Shown one piece after another: positions 50,054 to 59,489 of a stretch of DNA of 64,000 nucleotides. Position numbers and translations under genes: made by a program. The notes under the pieces were generated by a model. That model made no database searches. It was not told the DNA's origin and was given only the letters and a program-made list of their open reading frames with translations. Each line of letters starts with the position of its first letter. Position 1 is the first letter of the stretch. The DNA lies in NCBI RefSeq assembly GCF_008795955.1, contig NZ_VMHN01000011.1, positions 1 to 64,000 of the forward strand, in the 5' to 3' direction. The DNA comes from Marinobacter denitrificans. GTDB lineage: Bacteria; Pseudomonadota; Gammaproteobacteria; Pseudomonadales; Oleiphilaceae.

Positions 50054-50821
50054 TCACTGCAACTTGCGTCGATACGCTCCCGGCGCCTGGCCAAGCCACT
50101 TTCTGAAAGACTTGGTGAAGGCACTGACCTCCTCGAAATGAAGCCGCCGGGCGACGTCGTCGATACTCAGGCTCGGGTCCGCCAGAAGTCGAAGCGCGTA
50201 ATCCCGCTTTAGCCCGGCCAATATCTCGTTGTAGGTGATACCCTCTTTTTTAAGCTTGCGCCACAGCCGACAGCAGGTTTTCCGACATTCCCAACTGTTC
50301 AGCAATATCCTGTTGTCTCAACCACCCGCAATCCTGGTTGAGGGCCAGCAGGCGCCGGGTCTGCCGGGTAAACGGGTCGGCTTTCGTTCGCACCAACATC
50401 ATGTTCTGGTTGTCTTTGAGGATTTCGCGGATCGTCTCCTGCGTAACCGACAGCGGCAAATCTGCCAGCTTGGCATCGAACACCAACACATTGCCAGGTG
50501 CGTTGTAGGTCGGGCTCACTCCGAAAAGATAGCGAAAATGGTCGTCGTGCTCGCTTTTTGGGAAGCGAAAACGAACCTCCAGCGGCTGCAATTCCTCGCC
50601 CACAAACCAGCCAAGCAGTCGCAGCCAGATCAGTAACATACTCTGGTAAATAAAGCGGTAACTGAGGGAGCGGCGCTCGTCGAAATCCAGAACCAGTTCC
50701 ACGTTGCTTGGCGTCGCCTCCAGCCTCAAACGAAACTGATTGGTGAACATCGAGAAGGATGGAGAGCTGCCCATCAACGACGAGAGATCCAGAAAACTGG
50801 CTTCACCGAACCCAGTCGAAT
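50054..50821 (-). pseudogene. AraC-family regulator, truncated and frameshifted
   Basis: The upstream frame (50250-50777) matches an AraC sensor domain ending QQDIAEQLGMSENLLS. The downstream frame (50054-50305) supplies the rest of the helix-turn-helix: RLWRKLKKEGITYNEILAGL, RRLHFEEVSAFTKSFRKWLG, QAPGAYRRKL. One frame change near 50280 joins them. The N-terminus is cut at about 50822 by an IS66 stub. It flanks the island on the right and may be the original chromosomal neighbour. Confidence 0.8.
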
Positions 50822-50971
50822 CTACGGCTGAGGGAACAGACGCTTACGCCAGTTGCAGAAACTGGCATAGCCGATGTTCTCCTGCTTGCAGAACTTCGGG
50901 GCTGACAGACCACTGTTGCGCTGCTGGTCAACCAGGGCTCGCCACTGTTCTTCGGTGCGATATGTTCTCAT
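50822..50971 (-). pseudogene. tnpA: IS66 accessory protein TnpA, N-terminal stub
   Basis: Reads MRTYRTEEQWRALVDQQRNS, GLSAPKFCKQENIGYASFCN, WRKRLFPQP and stops. This is the start of the IS66 orf1 (TnpA) family; the second half and TnpB/TnpC are missing. It joins directly into the AraC pseudogene, showing the deletion that removed both partners. Confidence 0.8.
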
Positions 50972-51142
50972 GAAAGCAACCTCCTATTGGTGAATGAGAG
51001 GTTACTGTAGGAAGAAACTTATCGGGGTGGCAGAACGTCGTGGAATCGAGCCCATCATCGCCTGTTGAAACGAATTTCGAAATTGCATAGAATGAGATTG
51101 TATTTAAGTACAATGATAAAAATAAAAGATGGAAATAATAAA

Positions 51143-52141
51143 ATGAACAGCATTCTAAATAACGCTTTAAGTCAGGCAGTAGTTTTTAAGTGCACTCACC
51201 CAGAAGTAGTCTCAGATTTTGTAAATAAAAAGATTGGCCGTCACACGATTGAACTAATGAGCAATCCAAACCCTCTGTCACGCTTGAGTTTTACAGAATT
51301 TTCCGGGCTTGGATTATCCTCTCTTTCCTATGGTAGCGAGGTTAGGATTAAAAGTCCTGAGTTAGAGAATACATTTCATTTACAAATAATCACGAAAGGC
51401 TTCTGCAATATAACTTTTAAGGACGGAGAAGTTTTTTTGGGTCAGGGTGACGCAATAATGTTAAATCCCCATGAATTAATAATACTTGATTATTCTCATG
51501 ACTGTGAAAAGTTGATCATCAATGTGCCCGAAAGCGAATTTCAGTCTACTGTCCTTTCTGATCTTGGACATATTCCAAAATCAGGCATTCGCTTCCACCG
51601 AGATCCGGTAAACCTTTTTTCTTTCCCATCATTAGTAAAACTTTTCGAAGCTATACTCCTGGAGTCTGAGAATTTAGACTCAAGCCTTCTTTGCACTTCT
51701 AGCCTATACAAAGAAATCTTTGCAAAAAAACTACTGCGTACATTTAGAGGCAATTTTAATATAGATGATGATATTCAGAATATTCATCCTTGCATGAAAA
51801 ATATTATCCAGTACATTGATGAAAATCTAAAAAATGATATTACTTTAGAAGAGTTATCTGACGTGTCATTGGTTAGCGTACGCTCAATTTATAATATGTT
51901 CGCCAGCTCATTTTCAACAACTCCTAGAAATTATATAAAGAACAGAAAACTTAATAAAGTTAGAGAGGAATTGTTAAGCGGTCGTGCGAAAAATATCACG
52001 GAGATTGCGTTCGATTACGGATTTATGCACTTGGGGCGACTATCGTGTGATTACAAAAAGGTATTTGGTGAGCTCCCTTCTGAAACCCGAAAAGCGGGAT
52101 TTTCTCTGGAGACTCTGAATAAGTCTCAAAATCGGCGATAA
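51143..52141 (+). CDS. AraC/XylS-type regulator, AT-rich
   Basis: About 332 aa from ATG 51143 (an in-frame start at 51065 is possible). The N-terminal AraC-binding-like domain includes FHLQIITKGFCNITFKDGEV and GDAIMLNPHELIILDYSHDC. The C-terminal double helix-turn-helix has ITLEELSDVSLVSVRSIYNM and FSTTPRNYIKNRKLNKVREE, then TEIAFDYGFMHLGRLSCDYK. The gene is clearly more AT-rich than its surroundings, a sign of transfer. The last ~10 codons match an IS5-type end, so the tail was rewritten by an insertion. Confidence 0.85.
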   Translation: MNSILNNALSQAVVFKCTHPEVVSDFVNKKIGRHTIELMSNPNPLSRLSFTEFSGLGLSSLSYGSEVRIKSPELENTFHLQIITKGFCNITFKDGEVFLGQGDAIMLNPHELIILDYSHDCEKLIINVPESEFQSTVLSDLGHIPKSGIRFHRDPVNLFSFPSLVKLFEAILLESENLDSSLLCTSSLYKEIFAKKLLRTFRGNFNIDDDIQNIHPCMKNIIQYIDENLKNDITLEELSDVSLVSVRSIYNMFASSFSTTPRNYIKNRKLNKVREELLSGRAKNITEIAFDYGFMHLGRLSCDYKKVFGELPSETRKAGFSLETLNKSQNRR

Positions 52142-52145
52142 TCGA
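52107..52145. repeat. Solo IS end inside the AraC 3' end
   Basis: GGAGACTCTGAATAAGTCTC and the following AAATC-GCGATAAT closely match the reverse complement of the right end of the neighbouring IS (53295-53334). It is a leftover end of a second copy or of a nested insertion. Confidence 0.7.
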
Positions 52146-52177
52146 GGGTTGGCAGACAAACGTGAAAAATAGTCTAA

Positions 52178-53334
52178 GGAAGGTCTGAATAACCGCTGAT
52201 TTTTGCCGATCTTGGTTTTAACCGGCAAAAAATCGAAGATTCAGACACTATTCTCCCGTTATTTGTTTATTTTTTGCCCGTTTCCCGCCATTTTGGCGAA
52301 AAACAGGCGCACTGGCCCTACGCCAGCAGGTATTTTTCACCAATCAGCAGGTTGCTGAACGCTGCCAACAAGTGCAGCCGGTTATTGTTCTTGGCCAAGC
52401 CGCGATAGCGGACTTTGTTGTAGCCGAAGACCTGCTTGATGTAACGGAAGGGATGTTCAACTTTGGCACGAACACTGGCTTTGATTTTCTCGGCTTTTAG
52501 CTTGTCGGCATCCAGCTTCTTCCGAGTACCAGGCCTTTTGGCAATGAACCAGGAGACGTTCTCGCGGTGCTTATGCTCATCCCGCTTTTGAACGCCAAGG
52601 TAACCGGCATCGCCGAAGACTCGTTGCTCCTCACCATGCAACAGCTTGTCGGTGGGCACGATGTCGTGAACATTGGCAGCGGTGGTATCGATGCTGTGAA
52701 TCAGGCCCAGCGTGTCATCGACACCGATGTGCATCTTCATGCCGAAGTGCCATTCGTTGCCCTTTCTGGTCTGGTGCATTTCAGGGTCGCGCTTGCCGGT
52801 GCTGTTCTTGGTGGAGCTGGGAGCAGAAATAATGGTGGCATCTACGATGCTGCCTTCACGCAGCATCAGGCCGTTCTTCTCCAGGTGTTTATTCACCTCT
52901 TTTAACAGCATCTTGCCAAGACCGTGCTGCTCCAGGAAATGCCGGAAGTTGAGAATGGTCGTCTCGTCTGGCAAGCGGTCCAGCTTCAGACCGGCAAAGT
53001 GCCGCATGGATTCGATCTCGTACAGAGCGTCTTCCATGGCCGGGTCGCTGAGGTTATAGAACAACTGCATGCAGTGAACTCGCAGCATGGCAGACAGCGG
53101 ATGCGGAGGTCGTCCGTTCTGGCCCTTGGGGCAATAACGGGCTACCTTCTTCTCCAATTGCTTCCAGGGAACCAGCTTGTCCATCCGCTCCAGAAAGATC
53201 TCGCGGCGGGTCTTGCGCTTCTTGTTCTGGTACTCGGCTTCGGAGAAGGTCATCTGATCCATGGCGGTAACGAATCCTATGCGGTTGGCGATGGCCGTAT
53301 TATCGCTGATTTCGAGACTTATTCAGAGTCTCCC
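52178..53334. mobile_element. IS5-family insertion sequence
   Basis: About 1157 bp with one intact transposase gene. The left end begins GGAAGGTCTGAATAA. The right end, reverse complemented, begins GGGAGACTCTGAATAA, giving an imperfect inverted repeat. Flanks read CTAA on the left and TTAA on the right, near the YTAR targets of IS5 elements. Confidence 0.75.
52318..53262 (-). CDS. IS5-family DDE transposase
   Basis: A 314-aa transposase with an N-terminal DUF772-type region (GRPPHPLSAMLRVHCMQLFY, LPDETTILNFRHFLEQHGLG). The catalytic triad is D141 (SIVDATII), D218 (VFGDAGYLG) and E269 (KVEHPFRYIK), with the Y-(2)-R-(3)-E-like spacing at RAKVEHPF. All key residues are present and the frame is full length, so the element may still be active. 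Confidence 0.93.
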   Translation of the reverse strand: MDQMTFSEAEYQNKKRKTRREIFLERMDKLVPWKQLEKKVARYCPKGQNGRPPHPLSAMLRVHCMQLFYNLSDPAMEDALYEIESMRHFAGLKLDRLPDETTILNFRHFLEQHGLGKMLLKEVNKHLEKNGLMLREGSIVDATIISAPSSTKNSTGKRDPEMHQTRKGNEWHFGMKMHIGVDDTLGLIHSIDTTAANVHDIVPTDKLLHGEEQRVFGDAGYLGVQKRDEHKHRENVSWFIAKRPGTRKKLDADKLKAEKIKASVRAKVEHPFRYIKQVFGYNKVRYRGLAKNNNRLHLLAAFSNLLIGEKYLLA

Positions 53335-53677
53335 TTAAAACACTCCCAACCGATTGAATTACAAGTTTATCGTAAGCAATGGGATGGACTCCTCCTCTAT
53401 TGCAAGCACTTTGTTTGATCGCGACTAAGGTACGACTGCCTACGTGTATCCGGTCTCTTTAATGATGCCGTATTGTAGGCATCGGACCCTGATGGGCTAT
53501 CCGCGCACTGGCTCCCAATTGATTCAACGAGCTTAAAGCTCATCGTGACTACGGGGTTTTCCAGTGCCGGTTCGACCTGTTCGCCATCAATCAAAGTGCC
53601 ACGCAATCGTCGTGTTGGACGCTTCCTATACCGTTTCCAGTTGTTGCCCCCACATACTCAGCACTCAAACTACCCGA
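53335..53677. other. Gap between IS5-type and IS110-type elements
   Basis: About 340 bases with no supported gene. It probably contains the downstream flank of the IS110 element; I found no inverted repeat, as expected since IS110 ends lack them. Confidence 0.4.
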
Positions 53678-54747
53678 TCAAGCACCAGCCGCTGCAAGTT
53701 TTTCGTCATAGTCCTCTTCGCCATGAGCCAGTGCCCAGGCGATACGGGCTGTCTTGTTGGCCAATGCCACCGTCGCCACATTGATATGCTTCCAAGAGGC
53801 AAGGCCTTTCAGCCAGTGACTGAGACCGTCGTCTTTACCATCAACATGACGCAACACGGCCCGGGCTCCGTGAACGAGCAGCTTGCGCAGGTAGCTGTCG
53901 CCTCGCTTGCTGATTCCCAGCAAGCGATCCCGACCTCCAATGCTGTGCTGCTTGGGCGTTAAGCCCAGGGAAGCGGCAAAGTCATGCCCCCTGCGAAAGG
54001 CCTTTCCATCGCCCAGTGCACCCGACAAGGCACTGGCTGTCAGCGGCCCCACTCCACGTAACGTCATCAAACGCTTGGCAACAGGGTCTTTCCTGACGCT
54101 TTCAACAATCCGGTCATCAAGCGCTGCGACGCGGTCATCCAGGTATCGGAGGTCCTCAGCCAGCCCATTCAGAAGAGCCCGAAAACTATCGGTCAGCCCG
54201 TTCTCTGAATCTTCGAGCCAACCTGGCAAGGCCTGACGAAGCTGCTGGATGCCTACCGGAGCAATAATACCGTACTCGCCCACCAGTCCTCGTATCTGGT
54301 TGGCCTTGGCCGTGCGCTGCCCCACAAGCTCTTCCCGGATCCGATGTGCAGCCTGAATATCCTGCTGAGCAACCGTCTTTGGAGCGACAAATCGCATGTT
54401 CGGGCGGCTCATGGCTTCGCAGATCGCCTCCGCGTCTACCCGGTCGTTCTTGTTGCTCTTGACGGACGACGGACGTAAGGTTTGACAAATTGGGCGGCAA
54501 TCAACCGAACATGATCCCCCCGCTTCTGGCGTTCCCGAGCCCAGTGGTGTGATGACGCGCAAGCCTCCATGCCGATCTCGGCACCGGCGGGTACTTTACG
54601 GCTGAGGGCATCAAGCCACTTCTGCCGAGAGTATTTGCCCTGCCATTGCGTCTTACCGTGACGGTCTACACCGTGCACGTGGAAAACTGATTTGGCAAAT
54701 TCAACACCGACACGTACAGGTTCACTTGGGCTTCTCCTCATCTTCAT
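53678..54747 (-). pseudogene. IS110-family transposase, frameshifted
   Basis: The N-terminal part (RVGVEFAKSVFHVHGVDRHG ... IGMEACASSHHWARERQKRG) and C-terminal part (SNKNDRVDAEAICEAMSRPN ... LMTLRGVGPLTASALSGALG, DFAASLGLTPKQHSIGGRDR) are in different frames joined near 54455. The DEDD tetrad has its first Asp replaced by Glu (GVEFAK instead of GIDLAK). Both changes suggest it is inactive. It would have used a bridge-RNA-guided DEDD recombinase. Confidence 0.88.
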
Positions 54748-54793
54748 GATGGTTGACTAATCACTCACCATTTTGGCACGTAGATGCCGGTGA

Positions 54794-54934
54794 GAGTTCT
54801 TACTGGTGCTTCCCAAAGACTTGGCGGAAGCTCAAAAGATGGTTGATCAGTCCGTGCAGACCTATAACACAAGACGACCACATCTGGCCCTAAAATACAA
54901 AACGCCCGACGCAGTGCACCGGGCGTTTCGATAG
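54794..54934 (+). pseudogene. IS3-family OrfB, C-terminal remnant
   Basis: Reads EFLLVLPKDLAEAQKMVDQS, VQTYNTRRPHLALKYKTPDA, VHRAF and stops. This is the end of an IS3-family integrase-type transposase (YNTRRPHLALKYKTPDAVH). The rest is missing. Confidence 0.8.
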
Positions 54935-54989
54935 AAATAGGTGTAAACCTATTTCAGGACTAGACAGAATATAGCTCAATTCACCACGT

Positions 54990-55991
54990 TTAGAATGCGT
55001 ACTTAGCCATCACTTCGACCTGCTGCCCTTCTGGAGCTAGCGGCCCAAAAGCCAAGTTATACTTACGCCACTCAACACCAACTTCCAGCTCTGGTAAAAT
55101 GTTATGAATTAGGTTCATCCGCGAACTCTCGTAATTGGTCTCTGCCTGATCGTCTACCTCCACCTTAGTATAAGACACATTGGCTCGCCACTGGTCGTTG
55201 AAGACATAGCGAAAGCCGGCATTTAGGCCAGCTTGACTCACAGCATCACCATTTTCCAATTCGTCCGAAAGGGATCCGTTCACACCGACACCAGTAAACG
55301 CACCCAGACCTTCTCCATAGTGGGCATTTAGGTTTAGGCTGTGACGGCCCAGCATAACTTTGGTACCGATTGCACCACCGGCGACGAAGTCTCCATTGTC
55401 TACTTCTCGGCCACTGGCGGTCAGGATGATCTTGTGACCGCCATCCAGGTTGAGGTCGTAATTGATAGCGAGATCAGGAGTGTCGGCGTCAGCGTAAACC
55501 GGATCTTGGGCAGTTACTCGAAGCCCCTGAAACTGGTAGCTGGCTAGAGTGGTGCGGAAGTTATTACCCGCTAGTGTACCACGCGGACCTCCGAAAAAAT
55601 CTAAATAATCTGTAAAGGCCACGGCCCAAAACTGGCCGGTCCAAGTCTGACCAATAGTCGTATTATCTATTTTAATAAAAGCGTGTCGCAGCCGCCAGTC
55701 ATTATTCTCGCCCGGGTATAAGCCACCGTAAAAGTCCCCTTCTATGAAGCCTACCACTGTGTGTCCCTGTTTTTCGGTGACCGTTTTAAGGTTGAAACGG
55801 CTTTGGTTCGCGCGGCCAAAAATTCGGCTGTCCCCATTTTCGGGATTTTCGAAGATACCCTCAGCCTTGAGAAACCCTCCTATACTGAAAGATGTATCGT
55901 TAAAGTTACCAAGATCAATCGCATGCGTTACGGGCGCGATGCCAAAACTGGATGCGGCTACCAACATGATTAGAGACTTGCGACATTTCAT
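54990..55991 (-). CDS. DcaP-like trimeric outer-membrane porin
   Basis: A 333-aa beta-barrel. The signal peptide (KCRKSLIMLVAASSFGIAPV) ends near THA. FSIGGFLKAEGIF, RANQSRFNLKT and FIEGDFYGG are barrel strands like those of DcaP-type porins, and the chain ends in Phe (VMAKYAF) for Bam assembly. It lies downstream of the Liv-type uptake genes in the same direction, so it probably lets their substrate cross the outer membrane. Confidence 0.75.
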   Translation of the reverse strand: MKCRKSLIMLVAASSFGIAPVTHAIDLGNFNDTSFSIGGFLKAEGIFENPENGDSRIFGRANQSRFNLKTVTEKQGHTVVGFIEGDFYGGLYPGENNDWRLRHAFIKIDNTTIGQTWTGQFWAVAFTDYLDFFGGPRGTLAGNNFRTTLASYQFQGLRVTAQDPVYADADTPDLAINYDLNLDGGHKIILTASGREVDNGDFVAGGAIGTKVMLGRHSLNLNAHYGEGLGAFTGVGVNGSLSDELENGDAVSQAGLNAGFRYVFNDQWRANVSYTKVEVDDQAETNYESSRMNLIHNILPELEVGVEWRKYNLAFGPLAPEGQQVEVMAKYAF

Positions 55992-56064
55992 TATTTTACT
56001 TCCTCTTTTTGTTTTACCAATGTAAACTAAAAAATTAATCCATATTTACTATCTTATTCCTGAA

Positions 56065-56778
56065 CTATACGCTTAGAGCGCTTTCAACCCTTTCCAAGTT
56101 CCGGTCAATTTCCTCCGAGCTTCCTTCAAAGTGCACCTTGCCTTTGACCAACACCACGTGCCGGTCACACAATTTCTTGAGAGCCTTGATGTTCTTGTCC
56201 ACCACTAGGGTGGAAATACCGGACTCCCGAATAGTGGCAATCACGTTCCAGATGTCCTGGCGGATCAGCGGTGCCAGACCTTCGGTGGCCTCGTCCAGGA
56301 TCATCAGGCGAGGGTTGGTGACCAAGGCACGGCCGATGGCCAGCATTTGCTGCTCGCCACCGGACAGTTCTGTTCCCATGTTGGACAGCCGTTCCTGCAG
56401 TCGCGGGAAGGTTTCCATTACACGGTCGTAGTCCCAGCCGATCTGGCCGTCGCTGCCCGGGCGGGCGGCCATCTGCAGGTGCTCCTTCACGGTCAGGTTG
56501 TGGAACATCCCCCGGCCCTCGGGTACATAGGCTATGTCTCGGCGCATGCGCTTCCAGGTGGGTAACCTGCCGATGTCTTCGCCGTCAAAATACACGTGGC
56601 CGCTGCGAGGCGGAACGATGCCGAGAATGGACTTCAAGGTGGTGGTCTTGCCCATGCCGTTACGGCCCATCAGGCTCATGGACTGCCCCTTTTCGAGCCG
56701 GAACGACAGGTCGTGCAGGATGTGGCTGCGCCCGTACAGGGTGTTGATGTTTTTGAGTGCCAGCAGTGCCGTGCTCAT
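56065..56778 (-). CDS. livF: Branched-chain amino acid-type ABC transporter ATPase LivF
   Basis: A 237-aa ABC ATPase. Walker A GRNGMGKTT, signature LSGGEQQMLAIGRAL and Walker B RLMILDEATEGLAP are intact, and the small size without C-terminal extension fits LivF. It powers uptake with LivG. The ATG overlaps the livG stop by 4 bases. Confidence 0.93.
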   Translation of the reverse strand: MSTALLALKNINTLYGRSHILHDLSFRLEKGQSMSLMGRNGMGKTTTLKSILGIVPPRSGHVYFDGEDIGRLPTWKRMRRDIAYVPEGRGMFHNLTVKEHLQMAARPGSDGQIGWDYDRVMETFPRLQERLSNMGTELSGGEQQMLAIGRALVTNPRLMILDEATEGLAPLIRQDIWNVIATIRESGISTLVVDKNIKALKKLCDRHVVLVKGKVHFEGSSEEIDRNLERVESALSV

Positions 56779-57539
56779 GCCGCTTGCTCCTCGTCCACGC
56801 CCAGATAAGCTTCTTTCACTCGTGGATCGGCCCGTACCTCATCCACTGTGCCGGTAATCAGGTGGCTGCCGTTATCCAGTACCGTTAGTTGGTCCGAGAG
56901 CTCGAAAATGGCATCCATGTCGTGCTCCACCAGTACGATGCAGTAGGTTTTCTTTAGCTCCTTGAGCAACTTGATTATGCGCTGGGACTCCTCGTGACCC
57001 ATGCCGGCCATGGGTTCGTCCAGCAACAGGATGCAGGGGTTGGTGGCCAGCACCATGGCGATTTCCAGCTGCCGCTGCTCGCCGTAGGAAATCTCGACCG
57101 CAAGGGTGTAGGTCCGGTCCTCGAGACCTACCTGCGCGAGGGCCTGTTCAGCAGCCTTCCGCACTAGCTTGTTGCTGTGGCGGGACGCGATCAGGTTGAA
57201 GTTGCCACCAAAACGGCGCTGGGCCGAGATCGCGCAGTTCTCCAGGCAGGTCACTTCCGGATAGATGTTGGTCTTCTGGAAGCTGCGGCCAATGCCGCGC
57301 CGGACAAACCTCCAGGGCTTAAGAGTGTCGATGCGCTGGCCCTTGTGGAAGATACAGCCGGAGGTGGGCTTAAGGGTGCCGCAGAGCATATTCAGCAAGG
57401 TGCTTTTACCAGCGCCGTTGGGGCCCACCACGCCGTGCAGCTGCCGGTCCCGGAACTGCATGCTGATGTCGTTGAGGGCCTTGATGCCGCCCCAGTGCTT
57501 GCTGAGGGCTTCCGTTTCCAGAACGATGTCGTTAGCCAT
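56775..57539 (-). CDS. livG: Branched-chain amino acid-type ABC transporter ATPase LivG
   Basis: A 254-aa ABC ATPase. Walker A GPNGAGKST, signature ISYGEQRQLEIAMVLA and Walker B CILLLDEPMAGMG are intact. The signature has Tyr-Gly-Glu, usual for LivG. Start MANDIVLETEALSKHWGGIK follows livM by two bases; the longer frame is livM antisense-free read-through. Confidence 0.93.
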   Translation of the reverse strand: MANDIVLETEALSKHWGGIKALNDISMQFRDRQLHGVVGPNGAGKSTLLNMLCGTLKPTSGCIFHKGQRIDTLKPWRFVRRGIGRSFQKTNIYPEVTCLENCAISAQRRFGGNFNLIASRHSNKLVRKAAEQALAQVGLEDRTYTLAVEISYGEQRQLEIAMVLATNPCILLLDEPMAGMGHEESQRIIKLLKELKKTYCIVLVEHDMDAIFELSDQLTVLDNGSHLITGTVDEVRADPRVKEAYLGVDEEQAA

Positions 57540-57541
57540 GG

Positions 57542-58498
57542 TTATTTCTCCAGAAGCTTTTCCAGGTAGCCGGCAATACCTTTGCGCAGCAGGATGACCA
57601 TCATGATGATGGCCGTGCCCATGAATAGCAGCCATTCCTTGGTCAGGTGCTCGAAAAAGTACTGCAGGCCCTCATAGGTGAAGGTGCCAAGGATGGCGCC
57701 GTAGATGGTGCCGAGACCGCCCAAGATGGACATGACCAGCGCCGTGCCGGACAGCTCCCAGGACAGGAAGGTCGGATTAACGAAGCTATACTGCAGGGCA
57801 AACAAGAAACCGGCATAGGCGCCCAGAGTGCTACCGATCACATAGCAGGTCAGGCGGAAAGCAAAGATATTGTAGCCCAGGGCCTCGGTACGATCCGGGT
57901 TCTGCTTGGTGGCCTCGACGATGCGGCCGAAGCGGGAGCGCAGCACCACCTTGAAGAACACCAGGGTGTTGAACAGGGAGAACAGCGCCAGATAGTAAAA
58001 GTGCTGCGGGTCATCCAGATTCAGGAAACTCAAGCCGAAGATACTCGTCTCAGGCGTCATGTAAATAAAGAGGCCATCGTCACCGCCATATTTGAGCGAA
58101 TCAAAGAAATAGTAGAACGCCATCTGGGAGATCGCGAGAGTGATCATGATGAAGTAAATGCCGGTAGTACGGAGTACCACCACACCTATCACCAATGCGA
58201 TCAGGGCCGAAATAATACATATATAGAAAGTGTAGACCCAGAAGTTTACGACTTCGTATTCCGGCGACAAAATGACGAAAAGGTACCCTCCGAGACCGTA
58301 AAAAAGCGCGTGTCCCAAGGTGATCAAGCCAACTCGCCCAACCAGAAAATCGAGGGACATAACAAAAATGGACATGATGATGATGGTCGATACTTTACCA
58401 ACAAAAAAAGAATTGGCGTCCAAAAAAAGTGGCACAAATAGAGCCACCATAAAGAATATCGGAACGATGATACGCTCGGTTCGTTTCTCGAAAATCAT
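57542..58498 (-). CDS. livM: Branched-chain amino acid-type permease LivM
   Basis: A 318-aa permease with about ten helices. LGHALFYGLGGYLFVIL and the coupling loop SRFGRIVEATKQNPDRTEAL-GYN are the LivM hallmarks. It forms the channel with LivH. GGGAGCCGATC precedes the ATG; 13 bases separate it from livH. Confidence 0.93.
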   Translation of the reverse strand: MIFEKRTERIIVPIFFMVALFVPLFLDANSFFVGKVSTIIIMSIFVMSLDFLVGRVGLITLGHALFYGLGGYLFVILSPEYEVVNFWVYTFYICIISALIALVIGVVVLRTTGIYFIMITLAISQMAFYYFFDSLKYGGDDGLFIYMTPETSIFGLSFLNLDDPQHFYYLALFSLFNTLVFFKVVLRSRFGRIVEATKQNPDRTEALGYNIFAFRLTCYVIGSTLGAYAGFLFALQYSFVNPTFLSWELSGTALVMSILGGLGTIYGAILGTFTYEGLQYFFEHLTKEWLLFMGTAIIMMVILLRKGIAGYLEKLLEK

Positions 58499-58511
58499 GA
58501 TCGGCTCCCAC

Positions 58512-59375
58512 TTACTTGGCGAACAGGCCCTGAGGCTTAATTAACAACACCAGGATCATAAAAATATAGATAATCATATTTGCCATGCTGGGCATGAGTA
58601 TCGAGAAGAAGGTGCTTATCAGTCCCACTAATAGGGCAGCAATAAAAGCTCCTTTAATTGAACCCATTCCGCCAATCACTACGACCACAAAACAGGTAAT
58701 CAGAACGCTCTCGCCCATGCCAGGCACAATAGAGCTGACGGGTGAGGCGATGATGCCGGCGATAGCGGCGAGCATGACTCCAAATGCGAACACAATGGTG
58801 TAGAGACTTTTGATGTTAACGCCTAAAGCTTCTACCATCTCGCGATTTGATTCTCCGGCGCGGATCATCATGCCTAAGCGGGTACGCCCGATCACAAAGT
58901 AAAGGAGCCCGGCAATACCGACGCAGATTACTGCTACAAAAATGCGGTAAACAGGATAGGTGGAGTTATTCGTTAAGGGAATGCCACCGTCCAGGGCATC
59001 AGGCACCGAAACACCGTAAGGATCGTTACCGAACAGGATACTTTGCAGTGAATTGAAAACAAAAATCATCCCAATGGTGAGTAGTACTTGGTCAAGATGG
59101 TTGCGATTATAAAACCGTTGTATCAGAACGCGTTCAATCAGGATGCCGAGAGAAAGGACAATGGTAACCGAAAGCGCCGCCGAAACGGTGAAACTGCCGG
59201 TAACCGTGACGAAGTACCACATCAGGTAAGCGCCTACCATATACATTGAGCCATGGGCTAAATTAAGGATTCCCATGACGCCAAGTACCAGCGTCAGCCC
59301 CGAGGCAATCAGAAACAGTAACAAGCCATACTGGATGCCGTTAAGAACTTGCACAATAAAGAGTTCTGTTGTCAT
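58512..59375 (-). CDS. livH: Branched-chain amino acid-type permease LivH
   Basis: A 287-aa permease. GLTLVLGVMGILNLAHGSMY is the LivH N-terminal signature and TRLGMMIRAGESNREMVEAL the coupling loop. I prefer ATG 59375 over a GTG six codons earlier. It follows the binding-protein gene after about 115 bases. Confidence 0.93.
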   Translation of the reverse strand: MTTELFIVQVLNGIQYGLLLFLIASGLTLVLGVMGILNLAHGSMYMVGAYLMWYFVTVTGSFTVSAALSVTIVLSLGILIERVLIQRFYNRNHLDQVLLTIGMIFVFNSLQSILFGNDPYGVSVPDALDGGIPLTNNSTYPVYRIFVAVICVGIAGLLYFVIGRTRLGMMIRAGESNREMVEALGVNIKSLYTIVFAFGVMLAAIAGIIASPVSSIVPGMGESVLITCFVVVVIGGMGSIKGAFIAALLVGLISTFFSILMPSMANMIIYIFMILVLLIKPQGLFAK

Positions 59376-59489
59376 AAAATATCCCAATGACACTACACTA
59401 CAATGAGGAATGAAGAGGCTAGGAAGTATGCCCCCCCTGGTCGCCTGCGAATCGCCCAGAGGAGGGAGAGAGCGTGAGAGGGAGCAAGA

